NCBI RefSeq assembly: GCF_000718635.1
Contig: NZ_JOBF01000015.1
Span: 62,001 to 126,000, forward strand
Length of the DNA: 64,000 nucleotides
From: Streptomyces varsoviensis
GTDB taxonomy: Bacteria; Actinomycetota; Actinomycetes; Streptomycetales; Streptomycetaceae
Direction: 5' to 3'
This document shows positions 44,614 to 53,900 of the stretch, piece after piece. Under the pieces are notes generated by a model, which had not been told where the DNA came from, ran no database searches, and saw only the letters and a program-made list of their open reading frames with translations. The translations under genes were made by a program, and so were the position numbers. Position 1 is the first letter of the stretch; each line of letters opens with the position of its first letter.

Positions 44614-45483
44614 GTGGCCGGACCGACGACCGCTCAGCGCGGTGACTCGAAGAGCGGAAAGTCGAAACTTCGGCTTAGGACGAAGCCGCGACTCAAACCC
44701 GAATCGAGGCCCGAACCGCAGCGGAAGTCGTCGGGGTCCGGCCCGCCCCGCCCCGGCGGCCGTCGGCTGCCGAGCCGCCGCACCCTGATCGTCTCCGCGG
44801 TCGCGGTCGTCCTGGTGGGCGGCGCCGCGATCTGGGCGCTGTACGGGTCGAGCTGGCTGCGCGCGACACAGGTGAAGGTCGCCGGCACCGAGGTGCTGAC
44901 CCGCGACGAGGTGCGCGACGCGGCGCGCGTACCGCTCGGCGCGCCCCTCATCTCCGTGGACACGGACACCATCGCGGCACGGCTGCGGGCGGAGCTGCCC
45001 CGCGTCGACACCGTGCGCGTCGAACGGTCCTGGCCGCATGGAATCAGCCTGAAAGTGACCGAGCGGAAGCCGGCGGCGCTCATGAAGAAGGGCGCGAAGT
45101 TCGTCGAAGTCGATGCCGGGGGCGTGCGTTTCGCCACAGTGGACAAGGCGCCACGGGGGGTGCCCTTCCTGGCGGTGGAACCCGGGGACTCCAAAGAGGC
45201 GGCGGCCAGCCTGCGGCGGTTCGGGCCGGACCGGCTCCGCCGAGAGGCCGTCCGGGTGGCGGCCGAGCTGCCCGCCGCCGTCCGCAAGGACACCCGGACC
45301 ATCCGCGTACGCTCATATGACTCCATCACCCTGGAGCTGACGGGCGATCGGGAGGTCGTGTGGGGGAGCGGTGAACGGGGGGCGGAGAAGGCCCGGACGC
45401 TCACCGCGCTGATGAAAGCCGCCCGTGGAGCGGATCATTTCGACGTAAGTGCCCCCAGCTCGCCCGCCGTGTCCGGAAGTTGA
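44614..45483 (+). CDS. ftsQ: cell division protein FtsQ
   Basis: A 289-residue bitopic protein: a long Arg/Lys/Pro-rich cytoplasmic tail (residues 1-55), one helix (TLIVSAVAVVLVGGAAIWALYG), a POTRA domain (VKVAGTEVLTRDEVRDAARVPLGAPLISVDTDTIAARLRAELPRV) and a C-terminal FtsQ domain with VTERKPAAL. It acts in the FtsQLB complex linking the cytoplasmic ring to septal synthesis. The GTG start has an AGG-rich upstream site. A 240-bp gap separates it from ftsZ and holds the latter's promoters. Confidence 0.93.
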   Translation: MAGPTTAQRGDSKSGKSKLRLRTKPRLKPESRPEPQRKSSGSGPPRPGGRRLPSRRTLIVSAVAVVLVGGAAIWALYGSSWLRATQVKVAGTEVLTRDEVRDAARVPLGAPLISVDTDTIAARLRAELPRVDTVRVERSWPHGISLKVTERKPAALMKKGAKFVEVDAGGVRFATVDKAPRGVPFLAVEPGDSKEAAASLRRFGPDRLRREAVRVAAELPAAVRKDTRTIRVRSYDSITLELTGDREVVWGSGERGAEKARTLTALMKAARGADHFDVSAPSSPAVSGS

Positions 45484-45629
45484 CGCACATCGCAGCAGGC
45501 CAGCACCCTGGTTGGCTAGGGCTATGGGTGATCACATAGGGTGAAAAGAAAAACGGGAGGTTCGGCGTGTTCATTGAACGTGCGCCACTTGTCGACTTAG
45601 TGTCCTGTTCGGAGAACCCACGGAACAGT

Positions 45630-45663
45630 GACACCGGTAACCCTAAACTTCAACGTTAGGGTT
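45630..45663 (+). promoter_or_regulatory. ftsZ upstream elements: GACAC site and inverted repeat
   Basis: GACAC at 45630-45634 matches the core WhiA-binding motif; ftsZ is a known WhiA target in Streptomyces. Immediately after it, AACCCTAA and TTAGGGTT form a perfect 8-bp inverted repeat separated by nine bases (45639-45663). The 240-bp gap is AT-richer than its surroundings and contains GTGATCAC at about 45528, and is where multiple developmentally regulated ftsZ promoters are known in relatives. Confidence 0.55.
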
Positions 45664-45723
45664 CGGGTCGGCATTCAGAACCGTCCCCCAGGCATACGTA
45701 ACTCGAGGCGAGAGGCCTTCGAC

Positions 45724-46956
45724 GTGGCAGCACCGCAGAACTACCTCGCAGTCATCAAGGTCGTCGGAATCGGCGGCGGTGGCGTGAACGCCATCAACCG
45801 GATGATCGAGGTCGGTCTCAAGGGCGTCGAGTTCATCGCGATCAACACCGATGCGCAGGCCCTGCTGATGAGCGACGCCGACGTCAAGCTCGACGTCGGC
45901 CGGGAGCTCACCCGCGGCCTCGGCGCCGGCGCCAACCCCGACGTCGGCCGCAAGGCGGCCGAGGACCACCGCGAGGAGATCGAGGAGGTCCTCAAGGGGG
46001 CCGACATGGTCTTCGTCACCGCGGGTGAGGGCGGCGGCACCGGCACCGGCGGCGCCCCCGTCGTCGCCAACATCGCCCGTTCGCTCGGCGCCCTGACGAT
46101 CGGCGTCGTCACCCGCCCGTTCACCTTCGAGGGCCGCCGCCGCGCCAACCAGGCCGAGGACGGCATCGCGGGGCTGCGCGACGAGGTCGACACCCTGATC
46201 GTCATTCCGAACGACCGGCTGCTGTCGATCTCGGACCGCCAGGTGAGCGTGCTCGACGCGTTCAAGTCCGCGGACCAGGTACTGCTCTCCGGCGTCCAGG
46301 GCATCACCGACCTCATCACCACCCCGGGCCTGATCAACCTCGACTTCGCCGACGTCAAGTCCGTCATGTCCGAGGCCGGCTCGGCGCTCATGGGCATCGG
46401 CTCGGCGCGCGGCGACGACCGCGCGGTGGCCGCCGCCGAGATGGCGATCTCCTCCCCGCTGCTGGAGGCGTCCATCGACGGCGCCCGCGGGGTGCTGCTC
46501 TCCATCTCCGGCGGCAGCGACCTCGGCCTCTTCGAGATCAACGAGGCCGCGCAGCTCGTGAGCGAGGCCGCGCACCCCGAGGCCAACATCATCTTCGGCG
46601 CGGTCATCGACGACGCGCTCGGCGACGAGGTCCGGGTCACCGTCATCGCGGCCGGCTTCGACGGCGGTCAGCCGCCGCCCAAGGGCAACCGCGAAAAGGT
46701 GCTCGGCTCCACCTACGGCAGCCGGGAGGAGAGCGCCCCCACCCCGCCCCCGGCCCGTACGCCCGAGCCGGCCCGGCCGTCCTTCGGCGGCCTCGGCAGC
46801 GTGGCACCGCCCCGCGAGGAGGAGCCGGCCCCGGCCGACCCGACCCCGGTCTCCGAGGTCCCCCCGCCCCCGATCAGCACGCCCCAGGTCCCGCCGGCCC
46901 GTCCGTACCAGGACAGCACGGCCGAGGAACTGGACGTTCCCGACTTCCTCAAGTGA
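45724..46956 (+). CDS. ftsZ: cell division protein FtsZ
   Basis: A 410-residue tubulin-like GTPase forming the Z ring and, in Streptomyces, the ladders of sporulation septa. The GTP signature GGGTGTG is at residues 103-109, with [32 protein letters not shown] and the T7 segment [15 protein letters not shown] Pro-rich linker of about 80 residues is followed by the conserved C-terminal peptide DVPDFLK that binds SepF. I chose GTG 45724 because it gives the conserved Streptomyces N-terminus ([13 protein letters not shown]). Confidence 0.97.
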   Translation: MAAPQNYLAVIKVVGIGGGGVNAINRMIEVGLKGVEFIAINTDAQALLMSDADVKLDVGRELTRGLGAGANPDVGRKAAEDHREEIEEVLKGADMVFVTAGEGGGTGTGGAPVVANIARSLGALTIGVVTRPFTFEGRRRANQAEDGIAGLRDEVDTLIVIPNDRLLSISDRQVSVLDAFKSADQVLLSGVQGITDLITTPGLINLDFADVKSVMSEAGSALMGIGSARGDDRAVAAAEMAISSPLLEASIDGARGVLLSISGGSDLGLFEINEAAQLVSEAAHPEANIIFGAVIDDALGDEVRVTVIAAGFDGGQPPPKGNREKVLGSTYGSREESAPTPPPARTPEPARPSFGGLGSVAPPREEEPAPADPTPVSEVPPPPISTPQVPPARPYQDSTAEELDVPDFLK

Positions 46957-46966
46957 ACCGCCTGAA

Positions 46967-47698
46967 GTGATAGGGCAACAGCACGACGACAGCGGCGCGC
47001 ACTTCGCTTTCACCGACCGGTGGGGCGGGGTGAGCGCCGCTCCGTATGACACGCTCAACCTCGGCGGCGCGGTCGGCGACGACCCCGCGGCCGTACGGGC
47101 CAATCGCACCCTCGCGGCCGGCGCGCTGGGGCTCGACCCGGCGGCCGTCGTCTGGATGCGCCAGGTGCACGGCCGCGACGTGGCCGTGGTCGACGGGCCC
47201 TGGGGGGACGCCGAACCCCCGGCCGTGGACGCGGTGGTGACCACCCGTCGCTCCCTCGCGCTCGCCGTCCTGACCGCCGACTGCGCCCCGGTGCTGCTCG
47301 CCGACCCGTACGCCGGGGTCGCGGGCGCCGCGCACGCCGGGCGGCCGGGGCTGGTGGCCGGGGTGGTGCCGGCGCTCGTGGCGGAGATGGTCGGGCAGGG
47401 CGCGGAGCCCGCCCGGATCGTCGGCCACATAGGACCGTCGGTCTGCGGCCGCTGCTACGAGGTGCCCGAGGCGATGCGCGCCGAGGTCGCCGAGGCGGTG
47501 CCCGAGGCGTGGTCCACCACCTCGTGGTCGACCCCGGCCGTGGACGTGACGGCGGGCGTACGCGCCCAACTCGCTCGTCTCGGCGTTGACATCAGTGTTC
47601 GGTCGAACGTCTGTACGTTGGAGTCGACGGACCACTTCTCCTACCGGCGCGAGCGCACGACCGGGCGGCTCGCGAGCTATGTCTGGTTGGACGGCTGA
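46967..47698 (+). CDS. pgeF: peptidoglycan editing factor PgeF (YfiH/YlmD family)
   Basis: A 243-residue protein of the multicopper-oxidase-like laccase-domain family, known in E. coli to correct wrongly incorporated amino acids in muropeptide precursors. The presumed catalytic zinc/copper ligands are His68 (QVHGR), Cys106 (TADCAP) and His123 (AAHAG). The usual HAGWRG is HAGRPG here. The GTG at 46967 lies 10 bp after the FtsZ stop, a conserved actinobacterial gene order. Confidence 0.87.
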   Translation: MIGQQHDDSGAHFAFTDRWGGVSAAPYDTLNLGGAVGDDPAAVRANRTLAAGALGLDPAAVVWMRQVHGRDVAVVDGPWGDAEPPAVDAVVTTRRSLALAVLTADCAPVLLADPYAGVAGAAHAGRPGLVAGVVPALVAEMVGQGAEPARIVGHIGPSVCGRCYEVPEAMRAEVAEAVPEAWSTTSWSTPAVDVTAGVRAQLARLGVDISVRSNVCTLESTDHFSYRRERTTGRLASYVWLDG

Positions 47699-47701
47699 GC
47701 T

Positions 47702-48421
47702 GTGACGGATCGTAGGGAACAACTGGCCGAGAACCTGGCACGGGTGGAGGAACGTATTTCCGCCGCGTGTGCCGCCGCCGGCCGTGAGCGCGCGGACGTG
47801 ACCCTCATCGTGGTCACCAAGACCTACCCGGCGAGCGATGTCCGGCTGCTCGCGGAGCTGGGGGTGCGTCATGTCGCGGAGAACCGCGACCAGGACGCCG
47901 CCCCCAAGGCCGCGGAATGCGCCGATCTGCCGCTCAACTGGCACTTTGTGGGTCAATTGCAGACGAACAAGGTACGGTCTGTGGTGACTTACGCCGATGT
48001 GGTGCAGTCCGTCGACCGGCCCAAGCTGGTCACGGCGCTGTCCGCCGCGGCGGTGCGGGCCGGCCGGGAGACCGGCGCGCTCATCCAGGTGGCGCTCGAC
48101 GCGGAGTCGGGCGAGCGGGGGGAGCGCGGCGGGGTGGCGCCGGACGGCGTCGAGGCGCTGGCCGATGCCATCGCGGCGGCCGAAGGGCTCCGGCTGGACG
48201 GGGTCATGACGGTTGCTCCGTTGGCCGGAACGTACGCCGGCCGGCCGCGTGCGGCGTTCGAGCGACTGCGGGAAATCGCAACGGGCCTGCGCGTATCCCA
48301 TCCGGCTGCGAACATGGTGTCGGCAGGTATGAGCGCGGACCTTGAGGACGCGGTGGCGGCGGGGGCGACACATGTACGCGTCGGCACTGCGGTACTCGGA
48401 GTCCGACCCAGGCTCAGGTAA
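47702..48421 (+). CDS. YggS-family PLP-binding protein
   Basis: A 239-residue PLP-binding protein of the alanine-racemase barrel type without racemase domain, involved in PLP homeostasis. The PLP lysine is K40 in VVTKTYP; WHFVGQLQTNKV and a C-terminal SAGMSADLEDAVAAGATHVRVGTAVLG are typical. The family block usually reading ENRVQE is ENRDQDA here. It lies four bases after the PgeF gene and before SepF; a cell-division link for YggS neighbours is positional only. Confidence 0.9.
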   Translation: MTDRREQLAENLARVEERISAACAAAGRERADVTLIVVTKTYPASDVRLLAELGVRHVAENRDQDAAPKAAECADLPLNWHFVGQLQTNKVRSVVTYADVVQSVDRPKLVTALSAAAVRAGRETGALIQVALDAESGERGERGGVAPDGVEALADAIAAAEGLRLDGVMTVAPLAGTYAGRPRAAFERLREIATGLRVSHPAANMVSAGMSADLEDAVAAGATHVRVGTAVLGVRPRLR

Positions 48422-48545
48422 CGTCGCCAAGCAGGTCGGACCACAGCACAAAATATGGTCATTTCCGCCAAAAGGCGGGCAGGCCGAGTGGATCCAGGGC
48501 GACCGGTGACGGAGCCGATCCACCACAGAGCGGAGGATGCGGAGC

Positions 48546-49148
48546 ATGGCCGGCGCGATGCGCAAGATGGCGGTCTACCTCGGCCTCGTGGAGGACGATG
48601 GGTACGACGGCCCGGGGTTCGACCCCGATGACGAGTTCGAACCCGAGCCGGAGCCCGACCGGGCTCGAAGGCAGCAGCAGCCCCAACAGACGCAACAGGA
48701 CGAACCGGTGCGAGTCGCGCACCCGCCGGCGCAGCGGGAACCTGCTCCGCTCGTAGCGGAAACCGGACGACCCGCGCGAATCGCCCCCGTGGCGTCCATC
48801 ACACCCGAACGTCAGTCTCTGGAGAAGAACGCACCGGTGATCATGCCCAAGGTTGTGTCCGAGCGGGAGCCGTACCGCATCACCACATTGCACCCGCGGA
48901 CCTACAACGAGGCCCGTACCATCGGGGAACACTTCCGCGAGGGCACGCCGGTGATCATGAATCTGACGGAGATGGACGACACGGACGCGAAGCGACTTGT
49001 CGACTTTGCCGCCGGTCTGGTCTTCGGACTGCACGGCAGCATCGAGCGGGTGACACAGAAGGTGTTCCTGCTGTCTCCTGCTAACGTCGATGTCACGGCG
49101 GAGGACAAGGCCCGCATCGCAGAGGGCGGGTTCTTCAACCAGAGCTGA
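48546..49148 (+). CDS. sepF: cell division protein SepF
   Basis: A 200-residue SepF that tethers FtsZ to the membrane and is important for septum placement. The N-terminus [18 protein letters not shown] is the amphipathic membrane-binding helix and selects the ATG at 48546 (a GGAGGATGCGGAG ribosome-binding region precedes). A disordered acidic/Gln-rich linker follows (residues 20-90), and the globular core ([55 protein letters not shown]) ends the protein. The 124-bp upstream gap holds a CCGCC/GGCGG hairpin and a GTGGATC/GATCCAC pair. Confidence 0.95.
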   Translation: MAGAMRKMAVYLGLVEDDGYDGPGFDPDDEFEPEPEPDRARRQQQPQQTQQDEPVRVAHPPAQREPAPLVAETGRPARIAPVASITPERQSLEKNAPVIMPKVVSEREPYRITTLHPRTYNEARTIGEHFREGTPVIMNLTEMDDTDAKRLVDFAAGLVFGLHGSIERVTQKVFLLSPANVDVTAEDKARIAEGGFFNQS

Positions 49149-49220
49149 GACGCAACACCGGCAAGTCGGTGAGTAACGGCCAACTGGCCGAGTACGAGCA
49201 AGGGGAGAGGGACGCGCGAG

Positions 49221-49505
49221 ATGGGCATCGCACTGCAGGTGATCTACATCGCGCTGTATTGCTTCCTCATCGTGCTGATCTTCCGGCTGGTGATGGACTA
49301 CGTCTTCCAGTTCGCCCGCTCATGGCAACCCGGCAAGGCGATGGTGGTCGTTCTGGAGGCCACCTACACTGTCACTGATCCGCCACTCAAGCTTCTGCGG
49401 CGGTTCATCCCGCCGCTGCGTCTCGGGGGCGTGGCGCTCGACCTGTCCTTCTTCGTACTGATGATCATCGTCTACGTCCTGATCACCGTCGTGAGCTGGC
49501 TGTGA
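49221..49505 (+). CDS. YggT-family membrane protein
   Basis: A 94-residue protein with two transmembrane helices (ALQVIYIALYCFLIVLIFRLVMDYV and LDLSFFVLMIIVYVLITVVSWL) around a conserved loop TDPPLKLLRRFIPPLRLGG, the YggT (YlmG) signature. In actinobacteria and Firmicutes it lies between SepF and DivIVA. A role in division or envelope homeostasis is suggested by position and by mutants elsewhere, but its activity is unknown. An AGGGGAGAGG site precedes the start. Confidence 0.9.
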   Translation: MGIALQVIYIALYCFLIVLIFRLVMDYVFQFARSWQPGKAMVVVLEATYTVTDPPLKLLRRFIPPLRLGGVALDLSFFVLMIIVYVLITVVSWL

Positions 49506-49563
49506 GCGCGATGTCACATACGTTCTTGCCGATTGCCGACGACTACGTTGAGGTGAAGAAGAG

Positions 49564-50721
49564 ATGCCGTTGACCCCCGAGGACGTACGGAACAAACAGT
49601 TCACAACCGTCCGTCTCCGAGAAGGCTATGACGAGGACGAGGTCGATGCCTTCCTCGACGAGGTCGAAGCCGAACTGACCCGCCTCCTCCGCGAGAACGA
49701 GGACCTGCGAGCCAAGCTGGCCGCGGCGACTCGGGCCGCCGCGCAGAACCAGCAGCAGGGGATGCGCAAGCAGCAGGAGCCGCAGGACCAGCAGCCGCAG
49801 CGGCCCGGCGCCCCCGTGCCCGCCGCCATATCGGGTCCGCAGCCTGTGCCGCCTCAGCAGCAGCAACAGCAGCAGCAACAACAGCAGATGGGCGGGCCCC
49901 CGCAGCTCGCGGGCGGTGCCCCGCAGTTGCCGCCCGGCCCCGGCGGCCACGGCCCGCAGGGCCCGCACGGCCCCGGCCCGATGGGGCAGAACGGCCCGAT
50001 GGGCGGTCCGCTCGGCGGCCCCATGGGTCAGAACGGCATGAACCCGAACGGCATGGGCCAGAACGGTCCGATGGGCGGCCCCGGCCCCCAGCTTCCGCAG
50101 CCGGGCCAGGGTCCGGGCGGCGACAGCGCGGCCCGGGTGCTCTCGCTCGCGCAGCAGACGGCCGATCAGGCCATCGCCGAGGCGCGGTCCGAGGCCAACA
50201 AGATCGTCGGTGAGGCGCGCAGCCGCGCCGAGGGTCTGGAGCGGGACGCCCGCGCCAAGGCCGACGCGCTGGAGCGGGACGCGCAGGAGAAGCACCGCGT
50301 CGCGATGGGCTCGCTGGAGTCCGCCCGCGCCACGCTGGAGCGCAAGGTCGAGGACCTGCGCGGCTTCGAGCGCGAGTACCGCACCCGGCTCAAGTCCTAC
50401 CTGGAGAGCCAGCTCCGCCAGTTGGAGAACCAGGCCGACGACTCGCTGGCCCCGCCGCGGACCCCGGCGACCGCCTCGCTGCCGCCGTCCCCCTCGATGG
50501 CGGGCGCCGGCGCGGGCATGGGCTCGCACTCCATGGGCGGCAACCCGTCCATGGGCGGCCACGGCGGCCCCTCCGGCGGCGCTCCGTCCTACGGCGGTCA
50601 GCAGCAGATGTCCCCGGCGATGACCCAGCCGATGGCACCGGTCCGGCCGCAGGGCCAGCAGCCGATGCAGCAGGCGCCGTCGCCGATGCGCGGCTTCCTG
50701 ATCGACGAGGACGACAACTGA
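49564..50721 (+). CDS. divIVA: polar growth protein DivIVA
   Basis: A 385-residue coiled-coil protein that marks hyphal tips and directs apical wall growth in Streptomyces. The membrane-binding N-terminus (MPLTPEDVRNKQFTTVRLREGYDEDEVDAFLDEVEAEL) and first coiled coil are followed by a long linker with a run of 12 Gln and repeats of MGQNGPMGG, then a second coiled coil (about 185-300) and a Met/Gly-rich C-terminus. The long linker and polyQ are typical of Streptomyces DivIVA rather than short Firmicutes forms. It is the last plus-strand gene of the cluster and ends at a strong terminator. Confidence 0.96.
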   Translation: MPLTPEDVRNKQFTTVRLREGYDEDEVDAFLDEVEAELTRLLRENEDLRAKLAAATRAAAQNQQQGMRKQQEPQDQQPQRPGAPVPAAISGPQPVPPQQQQQQQQQQQMGGPPQLAGGAPQLPPGPGGHGPQGPHGPGPMGQNGPMGGPLGGPMGQNGMNPNGMGQNGPMGGPGPQLPQPGQGPGGDSAARVLSLAQQTADQAIAEARSEANKIVGEARSRAEGLERDARAKADALERDAQEKHRVAMGSLESARATLERKVEDLRGFEREYRTRLKSYLESQLRQLENQADDSLAPPRTPATASLPPSPSMAGAGAGMGSHSMGGNPSMGGHGGPSGGAPSYGGQQQMSPAMTQPMAPVRPQGQQPMQQAPSPMRGFLIDEDDN

Positions 50722-50763
50722 CCGGTCGGACCGCGCCTCGCGCGTAGCCGTCGGCGGTATCTA

Positions 50764-50806
50764 CGGGCCGGGCCCCTGGGACTTCCCAGGGGCCCGGCCC
50801 GTTTTT
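50764..50806 (+). terminator. Rho-independent terminator after divIVA
   Basis: A perfect 17-bp stem CGGGCCGGGCCCCTGGG, loop ACTT, its complement, and TTTTT immediately after: a textbook terminator closing the dcw transcription unit. Confidence 0.92.
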
Positions 50807-50893
50807 CGCGCTCCATAGGGGCGCGTTTCCACGCTCTCATCGGCTCCCTATGGGCTCTCCCTATGAGGCAAACGGGTGCCCCTATAGGCGTCA

Positions 50894-50932
50894 AAAAGCC
50901 GGGCGGGCTCGGAGTTCGAGCCCGCCCGGCCG
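50894..50932 (-). terminator. Rho-independent terminator after ileS
   Basis: On the minus strand a perfect 14-bp stem GCCGGGCGGGCTCG with a 5-nt loop is followed by TTTTT. It lies 20 bp after the ileS stop and stops transcription converging on divIVA. Between the two terminators lie about 85 bp with four CCTATGG/CCATAGG-like words. Confidence 0.9.
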
Positions 50933-50952
50933 CAGTCCGCCCTGCCGGGCGG

Positions 50953-53900
50953 TTACACCTTGCGCAGTCGGAAGGTCAGGGACAGGGGCTCGTCCGTGAA
51001 CGGTTCGCCGAAGGAGGCGTCGGGCTCCGCCGTCGCGAACTCATCGGCCAGCACCTCGTCGGAGATCAGCGCGGCGTGCTCGGCCAGCGCCTCCGCCGTC
51101 TCGGCGTCCGCCGCGTCCCAGCGGACCAGGATGCGGTCCGCGACATCCAATCCGCTGTTCTTACGGGCCTCCTGGATCAGCCGGATGGCGTCGCGCGCCA
51201 GGCCCGCGCGGCGCAGCTCCGGGGTGATCTCCAGGTCGAGGGCGACGGTGGCGCCCGAGTCGGAGGCCACCGACCAGCCCTCGCGCGGCGTCTCGGTGAT
51301 GATGACCTCGTCCGGGGCGAGCGTCACCCGTTCGCCGTCGACCTCCACGGCGGCCGTGCCCTCGCGCAGGGCCAGCGACAGCGCGGCAGCGTCCGCCTCG
51401 GCGACGGCCTTCGCGACCGCCTGGACGCCCTTGCCGAACCGCCTGCCGAGCGCCCGGAAGTTGGCCTTGGCCGTGGTGTCCACGAGCGAGCCGCCGACCT
51501 CGGAGAGGGCGGCCAGCGAGGAGACGTTCAGCTCCTCGGTGATCTGGGCGCGCAGCTCGTCCGAGAGGGACGCGAAGCCGGAGGCCGCGACCAGCGCCCG
51601 CGACAGCGGCTGACGCGTCTTCACGCCGGACTCCGCGCGGGTCGCGCGGCCCAGCTCGACCAGCCGGCGCACCAGCACCATCTGCTCGGAGAGCGTCGGG
51701 TCGATCAGCGTCTCGTCGGCGACCGGCCAGGTGGACAGGTGCACCGAGTCGGGCGCGTCGGGCGCCACGGGTACGACGAGGTCCTGCCACACCCGCTCGG
51801 TGATGAACGGGGTGAGCGGCGCCATCAGCCGGGTGACCGTCTCCACCGTCTCGTGCAGGGTGCGCAGCGCGGCCGGGTCGCCCTGCCAGAAGCGGCGGCG
51901 GGAGCGGCGCACGTACCAGTTGGAGAGGTCGTCGACGAACGCGGACAGCAGCTTGCCGGCCCGCTGGGTGTCGAAGGCCTCCAGCGCCACGGTGACCTGG
52001 TCGACCAGCGCGTTCAACTCGCCGAGCAGCCAGCGGTCCAGCAGCGGCCGGTCGGCCGGGGCCGGGTCGGCGGCGGACGGCGCCCAGGAGGACGTACGGG
52101 CGTACAGCGCCTGGAAGGCGACCGTGTTCCAGTACGTCAGGAGCGTCTTGCGGACGACCTCCTGGATCGTGCCGTGCCCGACCCGGCGCGCGGCCCAGGG
52201 GGAGCCGCCGGCCGCCATGAACCAGCGGACCGCGTCGGCGCCGTGCTGGTCCATCAGCGGGATCGGCTGGAGGATGTTGCCCAGGTGCTTGGACATCTTG
52301 CGGCCGTCCTCGGCGAGGATGTGGCCCAGGCAGACCACGTTCTCGTAGGAGGACTTGTCGAAGACCAGGGTGCCGACCGCCATCAGCGTGTAGAACCAGC
52401 CGCGGGTCTGGTCGATGGCCTCGGAGATGAACTGCGCCGGGTACCGCTTCTCGAAGAGGTCCTTGTTCTTGTACGGGTAGCCCCACTGCGCGAACGGCAT
52501 CGAACCCGAGTCGTACCAGGCGTCGATGACCTCCGGGACGCGGGTCGCCTCCAGCGCGCAGCCCTCGGCCGGGCAGCCGAAGGTGACGGCGTCGATGTAC
52601 GGCCGGTGCGGGTCCAGCCCGGACTGGTCGGTCCCGGTCAGCTCGGTCAGCTCGGCCAGCGAGCCGACGCAGGTCAGGTGGCCCTCCTCGCAGCGCCAGA
52701 TGGGCAGCGGGGTGCCCCAGTAGCGGTTGCGGGAGAGCGCCCAGTCGATGTTGTTGTTGAGCCAGTCGCCGAAGCGGCCGTGCTTGACCGATTCCGGGAA
52801 CCAGTTGGTCGCCTCGTTCTCCGCGAGCAGCCGGTCCTTGACGGCGGTGGTGCGGATGTACCAGGAGGGCTGCGCGTAGTAGAGCAGCGCCGTGTGGCAG
52901 CGCCAGCAGTGCGGGTAGCTGTGCTCGTACGGCACGTGCCGGAAGAGCAGGCCGCGCTCGCGCAGATCCTCGACCAGCGCCTCGTCGGCCTTCTTGAAGA
53001 ACTGGCCGCCGACGAGCGGCAGCCCGGCCTCGAAGGTGCCGTCGGGGCGGACCGGGTTGACGACCGGCAGGCCGTACGCGCGGCAGGTCCTGAGGTCGTC
53101 CTCGCCGAACGCCGGGGCCTGGTGGACGAGGCCGGTGCCGTCCTCGGTGGTCACGTACTCGGCGTTGACGACGTAGTTGGCGTCGGCCAGCTCGACGAGC
53201 GAGAACGGGCGCTCGTAGGCCCAGCGCTCCATCTCCCGGCCGGTGAACGTCTCGCCGGTGGCCTCCCAGCCCTCGCCGAGCGCCTTCTCCAGCAGCGGTT
53301 CGGCGACGACGAGCCGCTCCGCGCCGTCGGTCGCCACGACGTAGCGGACGTCGGGGTGGGCGGCGACGGCGGTGTTGGAGACCAGGGTCCAGGGGGTGGT
53401 GGTCCAGACGAGCAGCGAGGCCGTGCCCGCCAGCGGCCCGGAGGTCAGCGGGAGGCGGACGAAGACCGACGGGTCGACGACGGTCTCGTACCCCTGCGCC
53501 AGCTCGTGGTCGGACAGGCCGGTGCCGCAGCGCGGGCACCAGGGGGCGACCCGGTGGTCCTGGACGAGCAGCCCCTTGCCGAAGATCTCCTTGAGCGACC
53601 ACCACACGGACTGCACATAGTCCGGGTCCATGGTGCGGTAGGCGTCGTCGAGGTCGACCCAGTAGCCCATGCGCTCGGTCAGCTCGGCGAAGGCGTCGGT
53701 GTGGCGGGTCACCGACTCGCGGCACTTCGCGTTGAACTCCGCGATGCCGTACGCCTCGATGTCCTGCTTGCCGTTGAAGCCCAGCTCCTTCTCGACGGCC
53801 AGCTCCACCGGCAGGCCGTGGCAGTCCCAGCCGGCCTTGCGGCCCACGTGGTAGCCCTGCATGGTGCGGAAGCGGGGGAAGACGTCCTTGAAGACGCGGG

